Of a stretch of DNA of 40,776 nt, positions 14,549 through 21,312 are shown piece by piece. Origin of the DNA: Anaerolineales bacterium (GTDB lineage: Bacteria; Chloroflexota; Anaerolineae; Anaerolineales; Villigracilaceae); contig JAHDWC010000012.1 in the NCBI GenBank assembly GCA_023382575.1, forward strand, positions 1 to 40,776, given 5' to 3'. Each line of letters starts with the position of its first letter. Positions within the stretch are counted from its first letter, which is position 1. The notes beneath the pieces are model-generated. The model did not search any database and was not told the origin of the DNA. It saw only the letters and a program-made list of their open reading frames with translations. The position numbers were made by a program, and so were the translations under genes.

Positions 14549-15932
14549 TTTTCACGGTGCGGCACATACGGTGACGGGGAGTCAGCATTTGCTGGAGATC
14601 AATGGGAAGAAGTTGCTGTTGGATTGTGGTTTGTATCAAGGCCGCCGTGCGGATACGTATGAACGCAATTTGAACTTTTACTATAACCCGCAGGATGTTG
14701 ATGCGGTCATTCTTTCGCATGCGCACATCGACCATGCCGGGAATTTGCCCAATCTCGTCAAACAAGGATATGAAGGAAATATCTTTGCCACACACGCTAC
14801 GGCTGACCTGTCAAGTTTGATGCTGGCGGATTCCGGTCACATTCAGGAATCGGATGCAGAGTTTGTCAACAAGAAACGGGCGCAGCGTGGCGAAGAGCCC
14901 ATCGAGCCGCTTTATACAAAAGAGGATGCCGAACAGGTTGCCTCGATGTTTGCCGGGATGAATTATGAACAAGCATTTGAGCCCATTCCTGGTGTGATCG
15001 CGCGCTTCCACGAAGCCGGACATATCCTTGGTTCCGCCAGCGTTTCTCTGGAGATAGAAGAAAAAGGACGAAAGACCCATTTATGGTTTTCCGGCGATAT
15101 TGGACGGTATAAACTTCCGCTGTTGCGTGACCCGGTCCTGCCAACTCATGCAGATTATATGATCATGGAGTCTACGTATGGTGATAAGCGCCACAATGAC
15201 CCGGAACAGGCATTCACCGAATTTCGTGCTGTTGTCAAACGGACCATTGAGCGTGGCGGAAAAGTGATCGTGCCCGCATTTGCCGTGGGACGTACTCAAG
15301 AATTGGTCTATGATCTGAATCAGATGATGTTTGAGAATGGCGTGCCGCGTGTGCCTGTGTATGTGGATAGCCCGCTGGCGGTGAATGCGACGGATGTTTT
15401 CAAGCGTCACCTGGAATGTTTTGATGCGGAGACGCGCAAGTTCGTGGAAGAAGCACGTCATCCCGCCTTGGATTTCAAGATGCTGACTTATATCCGCTCG
15501 GTGGATGAATCAAAAGCGTTGAACGAACGTACTGACCCGATGATCATCATCTCTGCGTCGGGTATGGCGGAAAACGGTCGCATTCTGCATCACATCAAGA
15601 ATAATATCGAGAATCCGAAAAACACCATTTGTATCGTCTCATGGCAGGCGCCGGATACGCTGGGGCGTAGGCTGGCAGACCGCGAACCTGAAGTACGTAT
15701 CTATGGTGAGACCTACAAACGCAAATGCGAGGTATCAACCATCGGCGGGCTTTCCGGTCATGCCGGGCAGGATTTGCTGGTGAAATACGCGATGGGCGTG
15801 AAGGACAGCGTCAAGCAGATCTTTTTGGTACATGGCGAAGAAAGACAAGCCAGGACATTGAAAGATCTTTTGAGAGAGCAAAAGCTGAGTCAGGTACATT
15901 ACCCGGGCTTGCATGAAAGTGTAAATCTATAA
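14538..15932 (+). CDS. MBL-fold beta-CASP ribonuclease (CPSF-like)
   Basis: A 464-residue metallo-beta-lactamase fold nuclease. The zinc ligands appear as HAHIDHAG (residues 61-68), HEAGHILGSA and SGDIG. The beta-CASP motifs follow as MIMESTYG, IISASGMAENGRILHHIKN and GLSGHAGQDLL. This is the bacterial/archaeal 'RNA specificity factor' group related to CPSF-73, expected to cleave or trim RNA; it lacks the long C-terminal domain of RNase J. The start at 14538 has TTTAGGAG upstream, inside the rnd coding sequence. A bidirectional terminator follows. Confidence 0.93.
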   Translation: MRISFHGAAHTVTGSQHLLEINGKKLLLDCGLYQGRRADTYERNLNFYYNPQDVDAVILSHAHIDHAGNLPNLVKQGYEGNIFATHATADLSSLMLADSGHIQESDAEFVNKKRAQRGEEPIEPLYTKEDAEQVASMFAGMNYEQAFEPIPGVIARFHEAGHILGSASVSLEIEEKGRKTHLWFSGDIGRYKLPLLRDPVLPTHADYMIMESTYGDKRHNDPEQAFTEFRAVVKRTIERGGKVIVPAFAVGRTQELVYDLNQMMFENGVPRVPVYVDSPLAVNATDVFKRHLECFDAETRKFVEEARHPALDFKMLTYIRSVDESKALNERTDPMIIISASGMAENGRILHHIKNNIENPKNTICIVSWQAPDTLGRRLADREPEVRIYGETYKRKCEVSTIGGLSGHAGQDLLVKYAMGVKDSVKQIFLVHGEERQARTLKDLLREQKLSQVHYPGLHESVNL

Positions 15933-15934
15933 GC

Positions 15935-15970
15935 AAAGCGGACTTGGAAATTTTTCCAAGTCCGCTTTTT
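15935..15970. terminator. Bidirectional intrinsic terminator
   Basis: AAAGCGGACTTGGAAA and TTTCCAAGTCCGCTTT form a perfect 16-bp stem with A/T tracts on both sides. It separates the convergent beta-CASP nuclease and alpha/beta hydrolase genes. Confidence 0.94.
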
Positions 15971-15975
15971 ATTAT

Positions 15976-17034
15976 CTACTTTGTGAGGCGTTCTTTGAAA
16001 TCGAACAAGAGTTGAATGAATTCACGTGGCTTCTCGAAATGGAATCCATGACCTGAATCTGCTTTATAGAATTGGACATCCTTAATCAAGGAGCGAGCTT
16101 GTTCCGCGTCTTGATTGTCCATCGCTGCCATTAGGATGCCGTCAGCATCATAGCTCCAATTGGTGTGGATCAAAACGGCAGGGACGCTGATGTTGGACAA
16201 GGCCTCAGCGTGGTCAAAGCCGTCGTTCCAGGAACCAGTATAAAAGCTATCGCCGAAGCGCGGATCGTAGCTGTTGAATCCGCGGAACAGTTCGTTCATC
16301 ACTGGCGGCATGTAATAGATCTTGACTGGCTCACCGGGGTGCTTGCTGCGATAGTCCAAAACATCCCTGGTTAGACGCGGTTGTATTTCTTTGAAGAGGG
16401 TGAAGAATTTTCCATGCACAGTATTGTAGGAGACAAAGTCCGTTTCGCCGCTTTCCAGGAAGTTGTGTGCCGAAGTAGCGAGATCGACATAGTTCCAGGA
16501 TTTTTCTGCTCGCGGCAGAATCGAAGTAAAGAATGGCGGGTCTTCGAGGACAACACCCAAAACGTAGTCTGATGCGTTGGCAGCCAACCATGCTGCGATC
16601 AGCCCGCCGGAAGAGTGACCTGAAACCACGGCTGGTTCCCCGATCACGTCCTTGATGAAAAGGGCTAGATCCGTGCCAATGGCTACCGCAGAATATTTTT
16701 CAGGTACGCGGGCAGAGCTGCCATGCCCGTAATAATCCACAGCGAAGACATGATAGTGTTTGGCGAGGCTTGGCAAAACTTTCGCGTAATTTTTCCAATC
16801 GACAGCCTGCCCATGAAGCAGCACAAGTGGGGGACCATTATCCGGACCTTCGGCATAGTTCAGTTGGCTGCCATTGATCGTGGCTTGTTTTTCGACAAAC
16901 CCGGCACGCCTGACAGCAGCCATTTCCCAGTCGAAGTAATTCATATTATTGACGATATATCCGCCAACGATGAGCGCAACAAGCGCCAATAGTCCGCCCA
17001 GAATTCCAAAAAACATACGAATCGCCTTTCTCAT
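15976..17034 (-). CDS. Membrane-anchored alpha/beta hydrolase
   Basis: A 352-residue protein with one N-terminal helix (about 9-30, FFGILGGLLALVALIVGGYI). The alpha/beta hydrolase domain has the oxyanion segment LVLLHGQAVDW, a GHSSGG nucleophile elbow (Ser of G-H-S-S-G), and late GHGFHFEKP with the catalytic His. The acidic residue is probably in SWSYD-like or DPRFGD segments and is not certain. The ATG at 17034 is chosen because AAAGGA lies 5 nt upstream; a TTG 24 nt earlier is less likely. It follows the AbrB-like gene by 33 nt, so the two probably form an operon. Confidence 0.88.
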   Translation of the reverse strand: MRKAIRMFFGILGGLLALVALIVGGYIVNNMNYFDWEMAAVRRAGFVEKQATINGSQLNYAEGPDNGPPLVLLHGQAVDWKNYAKVLPSLAKHYHVFAVDYYGHGSSARVPEKYSAVAIGTDLALFIKDVIGEPAVVSGHSSGGLIAAWLAANASDYVLGVVLEDPPFFTSILPRAEKSWNYVDLATSAHNFLESGETDFVSYNTVHGKFFTLFKEIQPRLTRDVLDYRSKHPGEPVKIYYMPPVMNELFRGFNSYDPRFGDSFYTGSWNDGFDHAEALSNISVPAVLIHTNWSYDADGILMAAMDNQDAEQARSLIKDVQFYKADSGHGFHFEKPREFIQLLFDFKERLTK

Positions 17035-17067
17035 TTTTTCCTTTCGTGCATAAGACAAACAATGAGG

Positions 17068-17295
17068 TTAGTCTTCAGCCTCGCTGGGGGATTCCCCTGT
17101 TTGGAGGATGCTGTCAGTAAACTCCTCAAATAATTCGCGCTTGACAATGGCGATGCCTCGATTGACATCTGCGAGAAGTAAAAGTGTATCTCCCGGCTTA
17201 ATTCCAAACATTTCCCGCGCGGCTTTGGGGATGACAATCTGCCCCTTTTCACCGACACGAACTGTACTGGCAAACTTTCCTTCAGGAATGGTCAT
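17068..17295 (-). CDS. AbrB/MazE/SpoVT-family DNA-binding protein
   Basis: A 75-residue swapped-hairpin regulator. VGEKGQIVIPKAAREMFGIK (about residues 14-33) followed by PGDTLLLLAD is the classic AbrB/MazE fold signature. The acidic C-terminus (TGESPSEAED) could be a protein-binding tail. The start is the ATG at 17295, which has TTGGAGCA upstream; a TTG at 17307 is an alternative. A perfect 15-bp inverted repeat lies 20 nt upstream of the start and probably serves for autoregulation. MazE-like antitoxins belong to this family, but no toxin is directly downstream; the next gene is an alpha/beta hydrolase. Confidence 0.88.
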   Translation of the reverse strand: MTIPEGKFASTVRVGEKGQIVIPKAAREMFGIKPGDTLLLLADVNRGIAIVKRELFEEFTDSILQTGESPSEAED

Positions 17296-17315
17296 TTTCT
17301 GCTCCAAGTGGGGTA

Positions 17316-17349
17316 GTTATACTAGTTATATAAGTATAACTAGTATAAC
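17316..17349. promoter_or_regulatory. 15-bp perfect inverted repeat, probable AbrB-type operator
   Basis: GTTATACTAGTTATA, spacer TAAG, TATAACTAGTATAAC. Both arms match perfectly, and each arm is itself nearly palindromic around CTAG, giving four related half-sites. On the minus strand TTGAAT (about 17370) and a TATACT inside the repeat at 16-nt spacing form a plausible abrB promoter, so binding would block its own transcription. Confidence 0.75.
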
Positions 17350-17381
17350 ACCTTGAGACTATGATTCAAGAGAAAAGTTTA

Positions 17382-17431
17382 TTGTCAAATCTCTTGATGG
17401 TCCTGATAACATATGTTACTATTAACATATG
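17382..17431 (+). promoter_or_regulatory. padR promoter with ATGT-N8-ACAT operator
   Basis: A -35 TTGTCA (17382-17387), 17-nt spacer and -10 GATAAC (17405-17410) are followed at once by ATGT (17413-17416), eight bases, ACAT (17425-17428). ATGT-N8-ACAT is the known operator form of PadR-family repressors. The longer pattern AACATATG occurs twice, 16 bp apart. The operator covers the expected start of transcription. Confidence 0.72.
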
Positions 17432-17459
17432 CCGTTGATAAAACAAAGGAAGAAATCCC

Positions 17460-18035
17460 ATGTCAATTGAACATGCGATCCTTGGACTGTTGAGTTTGAA
17501 TCCGCTATCTGGTTACGACATCAAGAAGATGTTTGCGGGGTCGGTGGCGCTTGCCTGGTCTGGGAACAACAACCAAATCTATAAGACCCTAGTCAAGCTT
17601 CATGAACAGGGATGGGTGAGCCGCGAGACTCAGATTCAAGAATCCAGCCCGACGCGCAAGATCTATCGCATCACCCCAACAGGAGAAGAGGAACTTCGAC
17701 GTTGGGTGTTTACCAACCCGGAAGTTCCACAGGTCAAGAACTCATTCCTGATCCAGCTTGCCTGGGCAGATGCCTTATCCACAGATGAGCTTGATGATCT
17801 ATTGAAGCGATATGAGAATGAGCTTCAGATTCAACTATCCATGTTGAGTTTTCAGCGACAACAAAGTAATGTGTCGCCATCTGGAGTATCACGAGATGCC
17901 TACATCCACATTCCAGCAGCTAGAACGCCGCGTGAAAAATTCCTCTGGAATGCGATTCTGGAAAATTGGTCATCCTATTATCAAGCCGAGTTGGACTGGG
18001 TCCGCAAGCTGCGGAAGGGATCGAAAAATTTTTAG
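17460..18035 (+). CDS. PadR-family transcriptional regulator
   Basis: A 191-residue PadR-type repressor. The N-terminal winged helix begins MSIEHAILGLLSLNPLSGYD and contains QIYKTLVKLHEQGWV and RKIYRITPTGEEELRRWV (residues about 30-85). The C-terminal helical dimerisation domain is of the Vir/PadR type (about 95-185). PadR proteins sense small phenolics or drugs or control transporters; the effector is unknown here. The region before the gene has a fitting ATGT-N8-ACAT site, suggesting autorepression. It appears to be the first gene of a four-gene operon with gaps of 13-22 nt. AAAGGAAG precedes the ATG. Confidence 0.92.
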   Translation: MSIEHAILGLLSLNPLSGYDIKKMFAGSVALAWSGNNNQIYKTLVKLHEQGWVSRETQIQESSPTRKIYRITPTGEEELRRWVFTNPEVPQVKNSFLIQLAWADALSTDELDDLLKRYENELQIQLSMLSFQRQQSNVSPSGVSRDAYIHIPAARTPREKFLWNAILENWSSYYQAELDWVRKLRKGSKNF

Positions 18036-18049
18036 AAGGAAGGTCAAAG

Positions 18050-18268
18050 ATGAACCTCAAGGATTTAATCGTAAATAAAGTGGCGAAATTCGTTTATTGC
18101 ACAGATGGCGCACTCTGGTATGAGATCGACGGTTTCCGTTTCGCGGTCCCGTTTTCGGATACGACCGGAGCATATTTCATGCCCGAACATAAAGCCATCA
18201 ATCTGATGCGCTGGGTCAGAAAACAATTGGAAGAAAACGCCACCGAACAACAACGGATGCGGCAGTAA
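18050..18268 (+). CDS. 72-residue hypothetical protein
   Basis: A small soluble protein starting MNLKDLIVNKVAKFVYCTDG. It has a central Trp/Tyr/Phe-rich segment (ALWYEIDGFRFAVPFSDTTG) and a charged helical end rich in Arg and Glu. No family is recognised. Start and ribosome site (GAAGGAAGG) are clear, and it lies 14 nt after padR and 22 nt before the yqeY-like gene. The mix of aromatic beta strands and a basic helix would suit a small nucleic-acid or protein binder, but this is only inference. Confidence 0.68.
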   Translation: MNLKDLIVNKVAKFVYCTDGALWYEIDGFRFAVPFSDTTGAYFMPEHKAINLMRWVRKQLEENATEQQRMRQ

Positions 18269-18290
18269 TATTCATCAGGAGAAATTTGAA

Positions 18291-18620
18291 GTGAACCTTA
18301 AACAACGCTTCCAGCACGATCTGCGGGAGGCATTACGCACCCAGGACCAGACGCGTGTCAATGTCATCCGCATGCTGTTGGCTGCTTTCGAACAGACCCA
18401 GGAGATGATGGGGAAACAAGCTTTTGAGCTTTCAAATGGCGCGGATATTTTGCCCGACCGTCATCAGATGCTCGATGAACAGGCTGTACAAGCGATCATC
18501 TTGAACGAAGTTCAGCGCCGCCGCGAGTCACTGGACCTTTTGGTTACCGGTGGACAACACGGACATGCCGAAATGGAAAAGGCCGAGATCGCCATCCTTG
18601 AACGATATCTGGCCGGATAA
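18291..18620 (+). CDS. YqeY/GatB-like domain protein, half length
   Basis: A 109-residue protein similar to the N-terminal helical part of YqeY (GatB/YqeY family). It begins MNLKQRFQHDLREALRTQDQ, continues RVNVIRMLLAAFEQTQ, and ends with ILNEVQRRRESLDLL and AEIAILERYLAG. Full YqeY proteins are about 150 residues and continue after this ILEEYLP-like segment, so the second helical domain is missing. YqeY is related to the tRNA-binding tail domain of GatB. The start is GTG with AGGAG upstream. It sits 13 nt before the MazF-like gene. Confidence 0.78.
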   Translation: MNLKQRFQHDLREALRTQDQTRVNVIRMLLAAFEQTQEMMGKQAFELSNGADILPDRHQMLDEQAVQAIILNEVQRRRESLDLLVTGGQHGHAEMEKAEIAILERYLAG

Positions 18621-18633
18621 GGATGGTAAGCGA

Positions 18634-18978
18634 ATGTCTGTCAGCCAGGGTGATATTTACTGGGTGGCATTGCATGCACCAGACGGGTCTGAACCGGGGT
18701 ATGCCCATCCGCATGTGGTGATTCAGGAGAACGTCCACACCGTGACGGTTTGTGCTATGACGACCAATCGCAAGCGGGCGCACCTTCCCGGAAATATTCT
18801 GCTTGAAGTCGGTGAAGCCAATTTGCCCAAACAAAGTATTGTGATGGTTTCGCGGTTGCTTACCGTGGACAAGACTCAGTTGGGTGAATACATTGGGTCA
18901 CTGACGCAGCAGCGGGTTGAACAGATTCTTGCTGGCGTGCGATTTTTACAACACCTGACCGCACGCCACACGAGATAA
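18634..18978 (+). CDS. MazF/PemK-like endoribonuclease toxin
   Basis: A 114-residue protein of the MazF/PemK/CcdB-like fold. The N-terminal QGDIYWVAL strand, the GSEPGYAHPHVVIQ segment (counterpart of GSEQGGRRPVLVI), the central MTTNRKRAHLPGN and the VSRLLTVDKTQLGEYIGSL end are all typical. Such toxins cleave mRNA or tRNA at short sequences. No canonical antitoxin ORF is adjacent: the upstream neighbour is a half-length YqeY, and the only MazE-like gene lies 1.3 kb away on the other strand. The ATG at 18634 is chosen because the longer frame overlaps yqeY. A tRNA-Ser gene follows. Confidence 0.86.
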   Translation: MSVSQGDIYWVALHAPDGSEPGYAHPHVVIQENVHTVTVCAMTTNRKRAHLPGNILLEVGEANLPKQSIVMVSRLLTVDKTQLGEYIGSLTQQRVEQILAGVRFLQHLTARHTR

Positions 18979-19003
18979 GGGATGTACAGTTAGAATTTTC
19001 GGG

Positions 19004-19009
19004 TATAAT
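19004..19009 (+). promoter_or_regulatory. -10 box of tRNA-Ser
   Basis: TATAAT 19 nt before the mature tRNA 5' end. A TGTACA at 18983-18988 may act as a -35 with a short 15-nt spacer. Confidence 0.5.
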
Positions 19010-19028
19010 TTCGCCCGCTTCAAGCATT

Positions 19029-19115
19029 GGGGAGGTGCCAGAGTGGTTGAATGGGACGGTCTCGAAAACCGTTGTGGGCTTCGGTCCACCGAGGGTTCGA
19101 ATCCCTCCCTCCCCG
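19029..19115 (+). tRNA. tRNA-Ser(CGA)
   Basis: Acceptor GGGGAGG pairs with CCTCCCC, and a D-arm follows. The anticodon stem ACGGT/ACCGT encloses CTCGAAA with anticodon CGA (reads UCG). A long variable arm (GTGGGCTTCGGTCCAC) makes it a class II tRNA as expected for serine. The T-arm is GAGGG-TTCGAAT-CCCTC and the discriminator is G. The CCA end is not encoded. Confidence 0.96.
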
Positions 19116-19118
19116 CAA

Positions 19119-19150
19119 AAGTCCGGTCTTAATGGGTCGGGCTTTTTTTT
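19119..19150 (+). terminator. Terminator of tRNA-Ser
   Basis: AAGTCCG pairs with CGGGCTT (one G-U) and is followed by eight T's. It lies 16 nt before the ATG of the lipoprotein peptidase. Confidence 0.8.
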
Positions 19151-19165
19151 ATTTTAGGAGACCTT

Positions 19166-20395
19166 ATGAAACACGGATTTGTCGGCCTAGCCTTAATGCT
19201 TGTTCTCATGCTCGCCTGTGGAAGTGTAGACGCTTCAGTGCCTGCGACCGAGCCTGTTTCTTCTCTCGAACCTACATCCACGCTGGAAGTGGAAGCCGTC
19301 GCCTCAGAGCCTCCGATGACTGCCGCACCTATTGATGCCTGCAACCTTCAACCATTTGCTTTCACCAATGTTGGGCTTGGTCTGCCGAATCCATCCCATA
19401 AATTACCTTCCTTGGGAGAGGTTAAGACCATCGTCCTGTTTGCAGATTTCTTGGATGTGCCCGCTTCACAAGCTCCACAAACATTGTTTTCCCTCGTTTC
19501 ACCAGATGCCGAAACGTTCTTCTACAAAATGTCTTACGGCAGGATGAATTGGACGTTGGAACCGCATTTCGTGTGGCTGCGGTTGAGCCAACCATCCGCA
19601 TTTTATGGCGATGGGATTCGTTCATACGAAGGTCATCTTCGGTTTATTCAAGAAGCAGTGACATTGGCGGACACCGATGTGGATTTTTCAACAGCAGATT
19701 CAGTTGTGGTCATGGTTCCGCCGGAAGCAACAGCTATAGGGTATGGACCTGCCTTGGGTGCGAATCCGGGTGAAGGTTACACTGCTGATGGGAAGGTTTT
19801 TTCAAATGGCGTGACCTCTGGTGCGGATATGCCTGGATGGGGATATTTATGGTTGAACCACGAAACAGGACATATCATGGGCTTGCCGGATCTGTATTCT
19901 TATCAATTTGACCCTGTCAATTATGATGACCAGCACCGCTTTGCAGGCGGCTTCGGATTAATGGGCTACATTGATGGACTTGCACCGGAGTTCTTTGCCT
20001 TTGAACGCTGGCAGATGGGCTGGCTCGATGATTCACAGATTGTGTGCCAGACGGAGGCTGAGGGGACAATCACCCTCACGCCGATTGAAACAGCAGGTGG
20101 AATTAAGGCGGTGATGATTCCTGTCAGCGAGAGTAAAGTTGTGGTTGTGGAATCCCGCCGCCCCGCAGGGTATGATGCGTCAATTCCCAAGTCAGGTGCA
20201 TTGGTCTATACGGTGGATACGTCCATCTTTTCAGGTGAAGGGACTTTGGTGGTTCATCCTATTTTTGAAAATGACCCGTATCGTTATAAATCGCCGTTGG
20301 CGCTGGGTGAAATGGTGACTGTGGATGGAGTAACGATCACAGTCATTAGCGCGGATGCGAATGGTGATACGGTTCAAGTGGTTGTGACGAAATGA
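19166..20395 (+). CDS. M6-like metallopeptidase lipoprotein
   Basis: A 409-residue exported lipoprotein. The signal peptide ends in a lipobox (LMLAC, Cys18), then a Ser/Thr/Pro/Glu-rich spacer runs to about residue 58. The catalytic region has the zinc motif HETGHIMGLPD (residues 232-242: two His, and Asp242 as third ligand in the HExxHxxGxxD pattern). It is followed by FGLMGYIDGLAPEFFAFERW, the M6-type downstream segment where substrate-pocket residues lie. A C-terminal beta domain follows. It is related to immune-inhibitor-A-type peptidases but lacks their large C-terminal extensions. AGGAG precedes the ATG. Confidence 0.86.
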   Translation: MKHGFVGLALMLVLMLACGSVDASVPATEPVSSLEPTSTLEVEAVASEPPMTAAPIDACNLQPFAFTNVGLGLPNPSHKLPSLGEVKTIVLFADFLDVPASQAPQTLFSLVSPDAETFFYKMSYGRMNWTLEPHFVWLRLSQPSAFYGDGIRSYEGHLRFIQEAVTLADTDVDFSTADSVVVMVPPEATAIGYGPALGANPGEGYTADGKVFSNGVTSGADMPGWGYLWLNHETGHIMGLPDLYSYQFDPVNYDDQHRFAGGFGLMGYIDGLAPEFFAFERWQMGWLDDSQIVCQTEAEGTITLTPIETAGGIKAVMIPVSESKVVVVESRRPAGYDASIPKSGALVYTVDTSIFSGEGTLVVHPIFENDPYRYKSPLALGEMVTVDGVTITVISADANGDTVQVVVTK

Positions 20396-20401
20396 TTCTT
20401 C

Positions 20402-20441
20402 AAGACCTGTCGGGCATAATATCCGACGGGTCTTTTATTTT
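20402..20441 (+). terminator. Terminator after lipoprotein peptidase
   Basis: AAGACCTGTCGG pairs with CCGACGGGTCTT (one G-U) around a 9-nt loop, followed by TTTATTTTT. It separates the peptidase gene from the NAD synthetase pair. Confidence 0.85.
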
Positions 20442-20460
20442 TAGTGGTAAGATTCGCCCG

Positions 20461-21312
20461 ATGAAACTTAACCTTGCCCTGGCACAGATCAACACCAAGC
20501 TTGGCGATGTCGAAGCGAATTTAGCCAAGCATCTTGATTACATCGAGCGAGCCAAAACCGAAAAAGCGGATTTGCTCGTCTTCCCCGAACTTTCTTTAAC
20601 TGGATATGTTTTGCAGGATTTGGTCGCGTCCGCCGCACACAAGCCGACAGAAGATGACCCAGTCTTCAAGCATTTGCTCAAAGCCTCGCGCGATCTCGAT
20701 CTCGTGGTCGGTTTTGTGGATGAGGACTCCCGCCATCGCTTCTTTATCGCTTCTGCTTACCTTTCGGGCGGCAAGACGGTGCATGTTCACCATAAAGTTT
20801 ATTTGCCAACGTATGGGCTTTTCGATGAGGGACGTTTCTTCGCATGGGGCGATTCCGTCCGCGCGTTTGATACGCGCTTCGGACGCGTCGGCATGTTGAT
20901 CTGCGAGGATTTTTGGCACGCATCGCCTCCATACCTGCTCTGGCTTGATGGCGCAGACATCATGCTTTTTTCATCCGCCTCGCCGGGGCGTGGACTAAAC
21001 GACCACGAAAAACTTGAATCTGCGCGTTGGGTGGAACGCGTGAATATGGCTTACGCCAGCATGTTCACTTCGTTCGTGGTACATGCCAACCGCGTTGGCT
21101 ACGAAGATGGACTTCACTTCTGGGGCGGCGCGACGGTCTTCGACCCGAACGGGGAAGAGCTTGTTCATGGACCCTATAACGAGGAAGCCATTACCTACGC
21201 CCAATTGGATTTGAATCAACTGCGCCGCACACGTGCGCGCTTACCGCTTCTACGGGATGAGCGCACGGCGCTTGTCCGCAATGAACTCGATAGGATTCTC
21301 TCTCGTGGTTGA
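20461..21312 (+). CDS. Nitrilase-type glutamine amidase subunit of split NAD synthetase
   Basis: A 283-residue carbon-nitrogen hydrolase. The catalytic triad is Glu43 (FPELSLTG), Lys112 (HHKVYLPTYG) and Cys148 (MLICEDFWH). FDEGRFF after the Lys and the CEDFWH form are typical of the glutaminase domain of glutamine-dependent NAD synthetases rather than of free nitrilases. The product should release ammonia from glutamine for the synthase encoded next. The two genes overlap by a few bases. The ATG at 20461 follows TAAGAT by 7 nt with no ribosome site (leaderless type); a longer frame back to 20392 crosses a terminator. Confidence 0.88.
   Translation: MKLNLALAQINTKLGDVEANLAKHLDYIERAKTEKADLLVFPELSLTGYVLQDLVASAAHKPTEDDPVFKHLLKASRDLDLVVGFVDEDSRHRFFIASAYLSGGKTVHVHHKVYLPTYGLFDEGRFFAWGDSVRAFDTRFGRVGMLICEDFWHASPPYLLWLDGADIMLFSSASPGRGLNDHEKLESARWVERVNMAYASMFTSFVVHANRVGYEDGLHFWGGATVFDPNGEELVHGPYNEEAITYAQLDLNQLRRTRARLPLLRDERTALVRNELDRILSRG

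Noticed and set aside
17068-18978. AbrB/MazE-like gene and MazF-like gene as a MazEF toxin-antitoxin pair
   Set aside because: They are 1.3 kb apart on opposite strands, with separate promoters and a padR operon between; no shared operon supports pairing.
21281-21312. Frameshift error joining the amidase and NAD synthase genes
   Set aside because: Both genes have complete domains, natural ends and a normal coupled overlap; nothing in the sequence shows a missing base, although an error cannot be fully excluded.
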